DNA of 64,000 nucleotides from Mesorhizobium loti (GTDB taxonomy: Bacteria; Pseudomonadota; Alphaproteobacteria; Rhizobiales; Rhizobiaceae), in contig NZ_PJRO01000003.1 in NCBI RefSeq assembly GCF_002858745.1, positions 186,001-250,000 on the forward strand, given 5' to 3'. Position numbers and translations under genes: made by a program. This document shows, one piece after another, positions 52,151 through 59,988 of this stretch (the stretch's first letter is position 1; the number at the start of each line of letters is the position of its first letter). The notes below the pieces were generated by a model. The model did not search any database and was not told the DNA's origin. It saw only the letters and a program-made list of their open reading frames with translations.

Positions 52151-53092
52151 ATGTCGGCAATTGACAGCAGCACGCCAATTCGAACGGCCACGCTCCGGCG
52201 ATCCGGAGCTGCGCAATCCAATTCGCTCTTTGCCCTGATCCTGGTGGCGCCCTGCCTGCTGCTGTCCGTCACGGTCATCGGTTATCCGATCTTCGACGTC
52301 ATCCGCATGTCCGTTTTTGATGTCAGCCGCATCGGCATCGTCAGGGAGTTCGCCGGCTTCGGCAACTTCATCAAGACGTTCAGTGATCCGGTTTTCGTCC
52401 AGGCTTGCTGGCAGACGCTGGTATGGACAGTTGCCGTGGTGGGCGGAACGATGCTGGTTTCGATCCCGATCGCGCTCATCCTCAACGAGGACTTCTACGG
52501 GCGGACGATAGCGCGCACCATCGTTCTGCTGCCTTGGGCCATCTCGCTTGCGATGACCGCTGTGGTCTGGCGTTACGTCGTCAACGGCGACTTCGGCACA
52601 CTCAACATGACGCTGTCCGCGCTTGGCTTGCCATTCGATGGCTACCCTTGGCTTGCCGACGCCAGGATGGCTTTCATCCTGGAAATTCTGGTCGGCATTC
52701 TCGTATCGGTCCCGTTCACGGTGACGATCCTGCTCGGCGGACTGACCTCCATTCCAGAGACGCTCTACGAGGCTTCGGCGATCGACGGCGCTTCGCCGCT
52801 CCACAGCCTTCGCTATATCACCATGCCCTTGCTCTGGCCGTTCATGCAGATCGCGATCGTCCTCAATGTGATCTATGTCTTCAATTCATTTCCGATCATA
52901 TGGATCATGACCAATGGCGGCCCTTCGAACCGCACGGATATCCTGATCACCTACATCTACAAGCAGGCCTTCGCCTTCGGCAAACTGGGCAATGCGGCAG
53001 CAGGCTCGGTGGTCATGTTCGCGATGCTGTTGGTCTTCGCGGTCATCTATCTCTACCTGACCAAGGCACGGGGGGCGCAGGATGATGTCTAA
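52151..53092 (+). CDS. ABC sugar-type permease (MalF/UgpA class)
   Basis: 313 residues, six helices, with the EAA loop EASAIDGASPLHSLRYITMPLLWP that docks to the ATPase. The N-terminal 25 residues are polar. The ATG at 52151 is preferred over 52085, whose leader is not like the family. Overlaps the next permease by 11 nt. Confidence 0.9.
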   Translation: MSAIDSSTPIRTATLRRSGAAQSNSLFALILVAPCLLLSVTVIGYPIFDVIRMSVFDVSRIGIVREFAGFGNFIKTFSDPVFVQACWQTLVWTVAVVGGTMLVSIPIALILNEDFYGRTIARTIVLLPWAISLAMTAVVWRYVVNGDFGTLNMTLSALGLPFDGYPWLADARMAFILEILVGILVSVPFTVTILLGGLTSIPETLYEASAIDGASPLHSLRYITMPLLWPFMQIAIVLNVIYVFNSFPIIWIMTNGGPSNRTDILITYIYKQAFAFGKLGNAAAGSVVMFAMLLVFAVIYLYLTKARGAQDDV

Positions 53093-53912
53093 GGCCAGGA
53101 AAAGCGTGCTCTGCTGGGTGGCGCTGTCACCCTTTTTGATCATCGTGCTGTTCCCTTATCTGACGATGCTGTCGACGGCACTGAAACAGAAGGACGAGAT
53201 CTTCACGTTCCACCGCAGCTGGCTCCCGCGAGAGTTCTATCTCGGCAATTTTGTCGAGCTGTTCGTTGACCGCAATTTTGGTCGGGCACTGGTGAATTCG
53301 CTGACGATCAGCGTCGGCGCGACGCTGCTGTCGCTCGCCGTCGCCATTCCCGCCGCTTATGCGCTGACGCGCATGCGTGTTCCGGGAAACAGCGCGCTGA
53401 CGAACTACCTGCTTATCACCCAGATGATCTCGCCGATCGTGCTGATCATCGGCCTGTTTCGCATGTTCGCCTATTTTGGCCTGATAAACAGCCTGATGTC
53501 GGTGATCATCGCGCACAGCGCCTTCTTCATGGCCTTTGCCGTGTGGATGCTGAGAAGCTACTTCGCGACGATCCCCAAGGACCTAGAGGAAGCCGCATGG
53601 ATCGACGGCGCCGGCCGTTTCAGCGCGTTTGTCCGCATATTCCTGCCGCTGTGCCTGCCGGGCGTCGTCGTGACGGCGATCTTCACCTTCGTCAATTCAT
53701 GGAACGAGTACGCCATGTCTTTGACGCTGTTGCGCGACGTCAGCCAACAGACCGCACCGGTCCAGATCGCGTTCCTGACGGGCACGCTCTACCAGATTGA
53801 ATGGCATCTGATCATGGCCGCGACGCTGATTGCGTCCGTGCCCGTGGCAATCGTCTTTGCCAGCATCCAGCGATACCTCATCGGCGGAATGTCGCTGGGC
53901 GGCGTGAAATAG
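53082..53912 (+). CDS. ABC sugar-type permease (MalG/UgpE class)
   Basis: 276 residues, six helices, EAA loop EEAAWIDGAGRFSAFVRIFLPLCLPG and the MalG-like C-terminal KRxLxxGMxxGGVK ending (RYLIGGMSLGGVK). Second permease of the heterodimer. Start may be 53082 or 53085 (consecutive ATGs); GCAGG lies just upstream. Nine bp to the ATPase. Confidence 0.92.
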   Translation: MMSKARKSVLCWVALSPFLIIVLFPYLTMLSTALKQKDEIFTFHRSWLPREFYLGNFVELFVDRNFGRALVNSLTISVGATLLSLAVAIPAAYALTRMRVPGNSALTNYLLITQMISPIVLIIGLFRMFAYFGLINSLMSVIIAHSAFFMAFAVWMLRSYFATIPKDLEEAAWIDGAGRFSAFVRIFLPLCLPGVVVTAIFTFVNSWNEYAMSLTLLRDVSQQTAPVQIAFLTGTLYQIEWHLIMAATLIASVPVAIVFASIQRYLIGGMSLGGVK

Positions 53913-53921
53913 GAGGACCAT

Positions 53922-54995
53922 ATGGCTTCGATCGATCTTGTCGGCGTCAGCAAGCAGTTTGGCGCGCTAAGTATCCTGGACGATGTCAACATATCGATCG
54001 GCGACCGTGAGTTCGTCGTTCTGGTCGGGCCTTCCGGATGCGGCAAGTCGACCCTTCTCAGGATGATCGCGGGACTGGAGCCGATTTCCGACGGCACGAT
54101 CAGCATTGACGGTGCCATCGTAAACCACCTCGGGCCACAGAAGCGGGATCTTGCCATGGTCTTTCAGACCTACGCGCTTTATCCGCATATGACGACTGCG
54201 CAGAATATCGGTTTTCCGCTGAAACTACGCGGTTCATCGCCCGAGCAGATCGAACGATCGGTCGCACGCGTCGCATCCACACTCCACCTGGAAGCTTTGC
54301 TCGATCGCCAGCCACGTGCGCTATCGGGTGGCCAGCGGCAACGTGTCGCCATGGGACGCGCCATGGTGCGCGAGCCGCGTGCGTTCCTGTTCGACGAGCC
54401 GTTGAGCAATCTTGACGCCAAGCTGCGCCACCACATGCGCATTGAGCTGCGCCAGTTGCACAAGTCGCTTGGCGCGACGTCAATCTACGTGACGCATGAC
54501 CAGATCGAAGCCATGACCATGGCAGACCGCATCGTGGTCATGAACAGGGGCAAGGTCGAGCAGATCGGTACACCGCTCGAACTTTTCGACCGGCCGGCAA
54601 ACACATTCGTTGCCGGGTTCCTCGGGTCTCCAACAATCAACTTTGCCAAAGCCAGGCTCTCGGCTGGCTCAAAGGACGTGACTTTCGAAGATGGCATCTA
54701 TCCCCTGGCCCTCAACGGGGCTTCAGACATCGCAGCGCAAGATGTGATTGCCGGTGTGCGACCGCAACATATCGAGATCGTCGCTACAGATGTCGCGCCG
54801 CTGAAAGGCACGGTCGTGCTCGTGGAGCATACCGGCTGCGAAACGAATGTGATCCTCGACGTTGGCAACAGCGAATGGACGGTTCAGACGCTCAGTCGTC
54901 ACCGGCTGAACCAAGGCGAACAGGTTGGCCTCAAATTCGATCCGGCTCATCTTCATCTGTTCTCGGCATCGTCGCAGGAGCGCATCCTATGGTAG
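53922..54995 (+). CDS. ABC sugar-type ATPase (UgpC/MalK class)
   Basis: 357 residues. Walker A GPSGCGKST, Q-loop VFQTYALYPHM, signature LSGGQRQRVAMGRAM, Walker B AFLFDEPLSNLD, H-loop YVTHDQIEAM, and a C-terminal TOBE/OB domain (VIAGVRPQHIEIV). Powers the importer with the two preceding permeases. Overlaps the TetR gene by 7 nt, so the regulator is part of this operon. Confidence 0.94.
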   Translation: MASIDLVGVSKQFGALSILDDVNISIGDREFVVLVGPSGCGKSTLLRMIAGLEPISDGTISIDGAIVNHLGPQKRDLAMVFQTYALYPHMTTAQNIGFPLKLRGSSPEQIERSVARVASTLHLEALLDRQPRALSGGQRQRVAMGRAMVREPRAFLFDEPLSNLDAKLRHHMRIELRQLHKSLGATSIYVTHDQIEAMTMADRIVVMNRGKVEQIGTPLELFDRPANTFVAGFLGSPTINFAKARLSAGSKDVTFEDGIYPLALNGASDIAAQDVIAGVRPQHIEIVATDVAPLKGTVVLVEHTGCETNVILDVGNSEWTVQTLSRHRLNQGEQVGLKFDPAHLHLFSASSQERILW

Positions 54996-55675
54996 ACGTC
55001 CGGGACACAAAGGCTGATTCAAGGACAAAATCCGTGGGCACCAGGAAGCGCGATCCTGAACGGACGATACGCACCATCATCGAAGCCGCCCGGCAGGAAT
55101 TTGCCGAGCACGGCTACGATGGCGCGCGCACCGATCGCATCGCCGCCCTTACGGGAATGAGCAAAGGTGTTCTCTACCATCACTACAATTCCAAGGACGA
55201 CCTGTTCGTCGCGGTTCTCGAGGATATCTACCAGGAGCTTCGTTCCCAGAATGAAGCTCTCGTGCTCGACGTTTTCGAGCCGGAGGAAGGCATCCGTCGA
55301 CTCATCGCCCATACCTACAACTATTTCGCGACCCACCCGGAATTCATCGTTCTTGTGAATTCCGAAAACCTGATGAAAGCAGCTCATCTGGAAAAATCGG
55401 AAAGCGTGCGCAGCATGTTCGCGCCGCTGTCGACCCGGCTCGGAGAACTTATTGGCCGCGGGCAGGAGCAGGGCATCTTCCGCCGGAACGTGGATATCGT
55501 CGAACTCTACATCTCGATCGTCGGCCTTGGATATTTCTTCCTGGCGAACCGCTGGACGCTCAGTGTCGTGTTCAACCGGGACCTGCTTGCTGACGGCGCG
55601 GAAGACCAGCGCCTGGCTCACGTCATCGATGTCGTGCTTGGCTATCTTCGCAATGTCGACGCGGCAAGTCGCTAG
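54989..55675 (+). CDS. TetR/AcrR-family regulator
   Basis: 228 residues from the ATG at 54989, with AGGAG 8 nt upstream. The N-terminal HTH (RTIIEAARQEFAEHGYDGARTDRIAALTGMSKGVLYHHYNSKDDLFVAVLEDIY) is typical. The C-terminal ligand domain resembles the TetR_C_6-like group (catabolic/BetI-like). Likely represses both divergent operons by binding at 50732-50755, released by substrate or intermediate. This is inferred from location. Confidence 0.9.
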   Translation: MVDVRDTKADSRTKSVGTRKRDPERTIRTIIEAARQEFAEHGYDGARTDRIAALTGMSKGVLYHHYNSKDDLFVAVLEDIYQELRSQNEALVLDVFEPEEGIRRLIAHTYNYFATHPEFIVLVNSENLMKAAHLEKSESVRSMFAPLSTRLGELIGRGQEQGIFRRNVDIVELYISIVGLGYFFLANRWTLSVVFNRDLLADGAEDQRLAHVIDVVLGYLRNVDAASR

Positions 55676-56773
55676 ATGAGAGCCGACATGTTGGATCTGC
55701 CGGCGGCCGGCCCCCTCAAGTGGCTTGACGTGATCGAAACGCCTGCGGTGTTGATCGACCTCGATGTTGTCGAGGCAAACATCCTGCGCTGTCAGGCTCA
55801 CTGTTCGGAACTGGGCTTCAAGATGCGCCCGCATATCAAGACGCACAAATTGCCGATGCTTGCCCATGCGCAGCTTGCGGCCGGCGCGATCGGCGTCACC
55901 ACCCAGAAACTCGGCGAGGCCGAGATCATGGCCGACGCAGGCATCGAAGACATACTGATCAGCTACAACATTGTCGGTCCGGCAAAGCTTCAGCAGCTTC
56001 GGCGGCTGGCTTCGCGCGCCAAGGTCACTGTCGTGGCGGACAATGCCACCGTCGTCTCCGGTCTGTCGGATGTCTTCGCCAATAGTCCTTCGCCGCTCGA
56101 TGTGCTGGTGGAGTGCGACACCGGGATGGGCCGTTGCGGCGTACTCACCCCGCAAGCTGCCGTCGCGATGGCACTCGAGGTCGCGGCCTCCCCAGGATTA
56201 CGCTTCGCAGGTCTGATGACCTATCCGGCTCCGAAGCAGGGCAACTCAGCCGCGGGATGGCTCGAAGAGGCGGCTGATCTGTTGCACGCCGCCGGACTGA
56301 AGTCCGATATTGTTTCCAGCGGCGGTACACCCGACCTTTACGCGATGAACCGGCACGACAGCGTCACCGAATACAGGCCGGGCAGCTATATCTACAACGA
56401 CCGTTCTCTGATCGACATTGGTGCCTGCAAGGCAAGTGATTGCGCGCTGACGGTTGTTGCAACGGTCATCAGCTCGCCCGAACCCAATCGCACAATCATC
56501 GACGCCGGAACCAAGGTGCTGACATCCGATCTCTTCGGCATGCAGCACTATGGCACGATCCCCGAGCACCCCGACTTCGCAATCGTTTCACTGAATGAGG
56601 AACATGGACGGATCGAATGCCCGTCCGGTAACGCGCCGGCTGTCGGCGAATTGCTGCGCATCATTCCCAACCACGCCTGCGTTGTCTCCAATATGGTCGA
56701 CTACGTCCATCTCGTTCGTGGTGATAACTATGTCCGGGCCGAGTTGGTCGCTGCGCGCGGCAAGGTCGAATAG
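55676..56773 (+). CDS. DSD1/D-threonine-aldolase-like PLP enzyme
   Basis: 365 residues. An alanine-racemase-type barrel with PLP lysine in RPHIKTHKLP, DTGMGRCGV and SGGTPDLYAM, and the metal-ligand pattern near the C-terminus (NHACVVSNMVDYVHLV) of metal-dependent D-threonine aldolase/D-serine dehydratase. It should split or dehydrate a beta-hydroxy-D-amino acid. It starts immediately after the TetR stop; an internal ATG at 55688 with GAGAG upstream is an alternative. It links the importer to amino-acid-like chemistry. Confidence 0.88.
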   Translation: MRADMLDLPAAGPLKWLDVIETPAVLIDLDVVEANILRCQAHCSELGFKMRPHIKTHKLPMLAHAQLAAGAIGVTTQKLGEAEIMADAGIEDILISYNIVGPAKLQQLRRLASRAKVTVVADNATVVSGLSDVFANSPSPLDVLVECDTGMGRCGVLTPQAAVAMALEVAASPGLRFAGLMTYPAPKQGNSAAGWLEEAADLLHAAGLKSDIVSSGGTPDLYAMNRHDSVTEYRPGSYIYNDRSLIDIGACKASDCALTVVATVISSPEPNRTIIDAGTKVLTSDLFGMQHYGTIPEHPDFAIVSLNEEHGRIECPSGNAPAVGELLRIIPNHACVVSNMVDYVHLVRGDNYVRAELVAARGKVE

Positions 56774-56825
56774 TGGTGTAAAGAAGAGACGGACGTTGCC
56801 TGTCTGCGACGGGCCCGCAAAGGAC

Positions 56826-57725
56826 CTATCGGACAGCGTCTCGCAACAGTCCCTCCAGCCAGTCGGCAAAGACGTGCAGACGGTGAGAAAGGTGCTGTCT
56901 GGTGGGATACAGAATTGTCATGGCCATCGGCTCCGCCCGGAAACCCGGCAACACCTGGACAAGGTCGCCGGCTTCAAGTTGGGAGCGGACGTCATAGGCC
57001 GGGATCTGGATCAGCCCCAAACCGGCGATACAACAGGCAATGTAGGCTTCTGCGCTGTTGGCAGTCACGCGACCGCGCATGGGAAGAGAACGCAGAGCAC
57101 CATTTTCCAGCCATTCCCATTCTTCGATACGCCCGGTTGAAGGAGACGTGTAGTTGACTGCCAGATGATCCTTGAGGTCGTCAGGGGTAGCCGGCATGCC
57201 ATGACGCTCGATATAGGCGGGACTGGCGACATTGATCAGCGGCAATTGGCCGATCGAGCGCGCGATAAGACCGGAATCAGCGAGAGGGCCAACCCGCAGG
57301 ACGCAATCGACGCTGTCTTCGATCAGGTTGACGGCACGATCGGTCACCCCGAGATCGATATCGATCTGCGGATATTTCTCCAGGAAGTCAGGCAGGGCGG
57401 GAGCGATGATGAGCCGTCCTATGCGACCTGGCACATCTACCTTCAGCCTGCCGGATGGTTTCGACGCGGAGTGGCGGAACAGCCCCTCCGTCTCCTCGAC
57501 ATCGGCGATCAATTGAAGGCAGCGTTTGTAGAAGGCGGCACCGTCCTGGGTGGGAGAAACCTGCCGCGTTGTGCGGTGAAGCAACCGCGCACCGACGCGA
57601 CCTTCGAGTTCGAGAATCGCCGCAGAGACAGACGACCGCGGCAATCCCAGTGTCGCCGCCGCACGCGTGAAACTGGAGCATTCGACAACACGCGTGAAAA
57701 TGCGGAACAGGTCTATCCGGTCCAC
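56826..57725 (-). CDS. LysR-family regulator (CrgA/AaeR-like)
   Basis: 299 residues. Opening MDRIDLFRIFTRVVECSSFTRAAATLGLPRSSVSAAILELEGRVGARLLHRTTRQVSPTQDG is the pattern of the LysR subgroup that controls nearby oxidoreductases. It is divergent from the SDR gene with a CTGACA-N5-TGTCAG palindrome in the 135-bp gap, so it probably controls the SDR and itself. Confidence 0.92.
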   Translation of the reverse strand: MDRIDLFRIFTRVVECSSFTRAAATLGLPRSSVSAAILELEGRVGARLLHRTTRQVSPTQDGAAFYKRCLQLIADVEETEGLFRHSASKPSGRLKVDVPGRIGRLIIAPALPDFLEKYPQIDIDLGVTDRAVNLIEDSVDCVLRVGPLADSGLIARSIGQLPLINVASPAYIERHGMPATPDDLKDHLAVNYTSPSTGRIEEWEWLENGALRSLPMRGRVTANSAEAYIACCIAGLGLIQIPAYDVRSQLEAGDLVQVLPGFRAEPMAMTILYPTRQHLSHRLHVFADWLEGLLRDAVR

Positions 57726-57753
57726 CGATTGCCTTTCTCATTGGTAGCCATTT

Positions 57754-57770
57754 CTGACAGATGATGTCAG
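57754..57770. promoter_or_regulatory. LysR-type operator (CTGACA-N5-TGTCAG)
   Basis: A 17-bp inverted repeat with perfect 6-bp arms in the LysR/SDR gap, overlapped by TGATG-N7-CATCA. Spacing and position suit LysR binding near the divergent promoters. Confidence 0.6.
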
Positions 57771-57860
57771 TTTCATCACCTTTATCAGGAAATCCTAGAC
57801 GATATCTTCCTGTCATGAAAGCGGACGCGAGCGGCGGACGCGAAGGCAAGGAGGCCACGC

Positions 57861-58634
57861 ATGACCGATCACAGCATCAAGGGCAAAACCGTTCTCATCG
57901 CCGGCGGCGCGAAGAACCTGGGTGGGCTGGTCGCCCGCGATCTCGCAGCACATGGCGCCAAGGCGATCGCAATCCACTACAACAGCGCGGCGACCAAGGC
58001 CGACGCCGATGCCACGCTCGCTGCTGTGAAGGCAGCAGGTACCAAGGCGGTGGCTTTCCAAGCAAACCTCACCACGGCAGGCGCCGTTGAAAAACTGTTT
58101 GCGGATGCGGTGGCAGCAATTGGCCGGCCCGACATCGCCATCAACACCGTCGGTAAGGTTCTGAAGAAGCCGATGGTCGAGATTTCGGAAGCCGAATATG
58201 ACGAAATGAGCGCGGTGAACGCCAAGACGGCCTTCTTCTTCCTCAAGGAGGCAGGCAGGATCATCAACGACAACGGCAAGATCTGCACCCTGGTGACCTC
58301 GCTGCTCGGCGCCTTCACGCCTTTCTATTCCAGCTATGCCGGAACCAAGGCACCGGTGGAACACTTCACGCGCGCAGCCTCCAAGGAGTTCGGTGAGCGC
58401 GGCATCTCGGTGACCGCGATCGGACCCGGTCCGATGGACACGCCCTTCTTCTATCCGGCCGAAGGTGCCGATGCGGTCGCTTACCACAAGACGGCTGCAG
58501 CACTGTCGAACTTCTCCAGGACAGGCCTCACCGACATCCAGGACATCGTGCCGTGGATCCGCATGCTGGTGTCCGAGGGCTGGTGGATGACCGGCCAGAC
58601 CATCCTGGTCAACGGCGGCTACACCACCAAGTAG
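57861..58634 (+). CDS. Short-chain dehydrogenase/reductase
   Basis: 257 residues. NAD(P) motif variant VLIAGGAKNLGG in place of TGxxxGxG, catalytic YSSYAGTK (Tyr-xxx-Lys) and Ser in VTSLLG; closing WWMTGQTILVNGGYTTK is typical. Substrate unknown. AAGGAGG 6 nt before the ATG indicates strong translation. Controlled most likely by the divergent LysR. A hairpin follows at 58654. Confidence 0.92.
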   Translation: MTDHSIKGKTVLIAGGAKNLGGLVARDLAAHGAKAIAIHYNSAATKADADATLAAVKAAGTKAVAFQANLTTAGAVEKLFADAVAAIGRPDIAINTVGKVLKKPMVEISEAEYDEMSAVNAKTAFFFLKEAGRIINDNGKICTLVTSLLGAFTPFYSSYAGTKAPVEHFTRAASKEFGERGISVTAIGPGPMDTPFFYPAEGADAVAYHKTAAALSNFSRTGLTDIQDIVPWIRMLVSEGWWMTGQTILVNGGYTTK

Positions 58635-58653
58635 GCTGTCGTCCTATCAACGA

Positions 58654-58688
58654 GCGGGGATCTTCGCGAAGCCTGTGAAGAACCCCGC
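58654..58688. terminator. Hairpin after the SDR gene
   Basis: GCGGGG-A-TCTTC pairs with GAAGA-A-CCCCGC around an 11-nt loop, 19 bp after the SDR stop. No T-run follows, so it may be an RNA 3'-end stabiliser rather than a strict intrinsic terminator. Confidence 0.5.
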
Positions 58689-58756
58689 CTGCAACGATTG
58701 CGGTCAGGTCGGGTCGGTGTTCAATTTGGCGTTGTCTTTTTCGAGGGGAACACGGG

Positions 58757-59968
58757 ATGACTGTTGAAGCCAGCAAGATGACTGGGCACCACCCTCTGCT
58801 GCGGCGGCGTGACGGCCACCATGCCCGCGTCACGTTCGAGGAACTGTTCTTCGATCTCGTCTATGTCTTCGCGGTGACGCAGCTCAGCCATGAGCTTTTG
58901 ACCAATCTGACCCCGACCGGCGTTGTCGAAACCTTGATCCTGTGGTTCGCGGTCTGGCTCGGCTGGCAGTACACGTGCTGGTTCACCAACTGGTTCGATC
59001 CCGAAACACCCCGCATTCGTGGAGCGCTGTTCGCCGTGATGCTGGCGGCTCTGATCATGGCCTCTGCTATTCCCGGAGCCTTCGGCGATCGCGGACTGGT
59101 CTTTGCACTCGCCTATGTCGCCATACAGGTCGGCCGCACAGCCTATGTCGTCTGGGAGCTGGGACCGAACCATCCGCTTTCCGCCAATTACCGGCGCATG
59201 CTGGGCTGGCTTCTGATCGCAGCGGTGTTCTGGATCGCCGGTGCTCTCGCCGAACACTGGACCCGCGCGGCGCTGTGGGCTGTTGCGATCGCCTGCGAAT
59301 ATCTGTCGCCGATGTTCGGTTTCGCGCTGCCCGGGCTCGGCCGCTCCAGGACAAGCGACTGGACGATCGAGGGCGGGCACCTGGCGGAACGCTGCCAGCT
59401 GTTCGTCATCGTAGCGCTTGGCGAAACACTGCTCGCCACTGGCGCAACGCTTGCGCGTGTGGAAGTGTGGGAGCCTGCCGTGCTGTCGGCCATGCTTGCC
59501 ACCTTCCTCGGCACGCTGGCGATGTGGTGGCTGTATTTTGGCACGTCGAGCAAGGATGCCACCGAAACCATCACCCGTTCCGACGATCCAGGCCGGCTTG
59601 GCGCCTATTTCCACTATATCCATGCCGTGCTGATCGGCGGCATCATCGCCACCGCCGTCGGCAACGACCTGGTGCTTGCCCATCCGCATGATGAGCTGAA
59701 GATAGCCTATGCCCTGACGCTGTGCGGAGGACCCGCGATCTATTTGCTCGGCAGCGCCATCTACAAGAAAGTCGTGTACGGCACCGTGCCGGTGTCCCAC
59801 ATTGCCGGCATCGTCGCGCTGGCGGCACTGTTTCCAGTTGCCTTCAGCGTCGACCTGCTGACCATGGGATGGCTGACCACCATCGTCATGCTGGCTGCAA
59901 GTCTCTGGGAGAACAGGTTGGCCAGCAACCGCCGAACGACAAGCAGCTCCCAAAACACGATCCACTGA
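58757..59968 (+). CDS. Low-temperature-requirement (LtrA) family membrane protein
   Basis: 403 residues with ten or so hydrophobic helices. HHPLLRRRDGHHARVTFEELFFDLVYVFAVTQLSH is the LtrA signature at the N-terminus; AERCQLFVIVALGETLLATGA is also conserved. Named from a Listeria locus needed for growth in the cold; molecular function unknown. ATG at 58757 is preceded by GAGGGGAA. Convergent with the diguanylate cyclase gene, 20 bp apart. Confidence 0.9.
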   Translation: MTVEASKMTGHHPLLRRRDGHHARVTFEELFFDLVYVFAVTQLSHELLTNLTPTGVVETLILWFAVWLGWQYTCWFTNWFDPETPRIRGALFAVMLAALIMASAIPGAFGDRGLVFALAYVAIQVGRTAYVVWELGPNHPLSANYRRMLGWLLIAAVFWIAGALAEHWTRAALWAVAIACEYLSPMFGFALPGLGRSRTSDWTIEGGHLAERCQLFVIVALGETLLATGATLARVEVWEPAVLSAMLATFLGTLAMWWLYFGTSSKDATETITRSDDPGRLGAYFHYIHAVLIGGIIATAVGNDLVLAHPHDELKIAYALTLCGGPAIYLLGSAIYKKVVYGTVPVSHIAGIVALAALFPVAFSVDLLTMGWLTTIVMLAASLWENRLASNRRTTSSSQNTIH

Positions 59969-59988
59969 AGGCTGCTTGGCGGGCAGCC

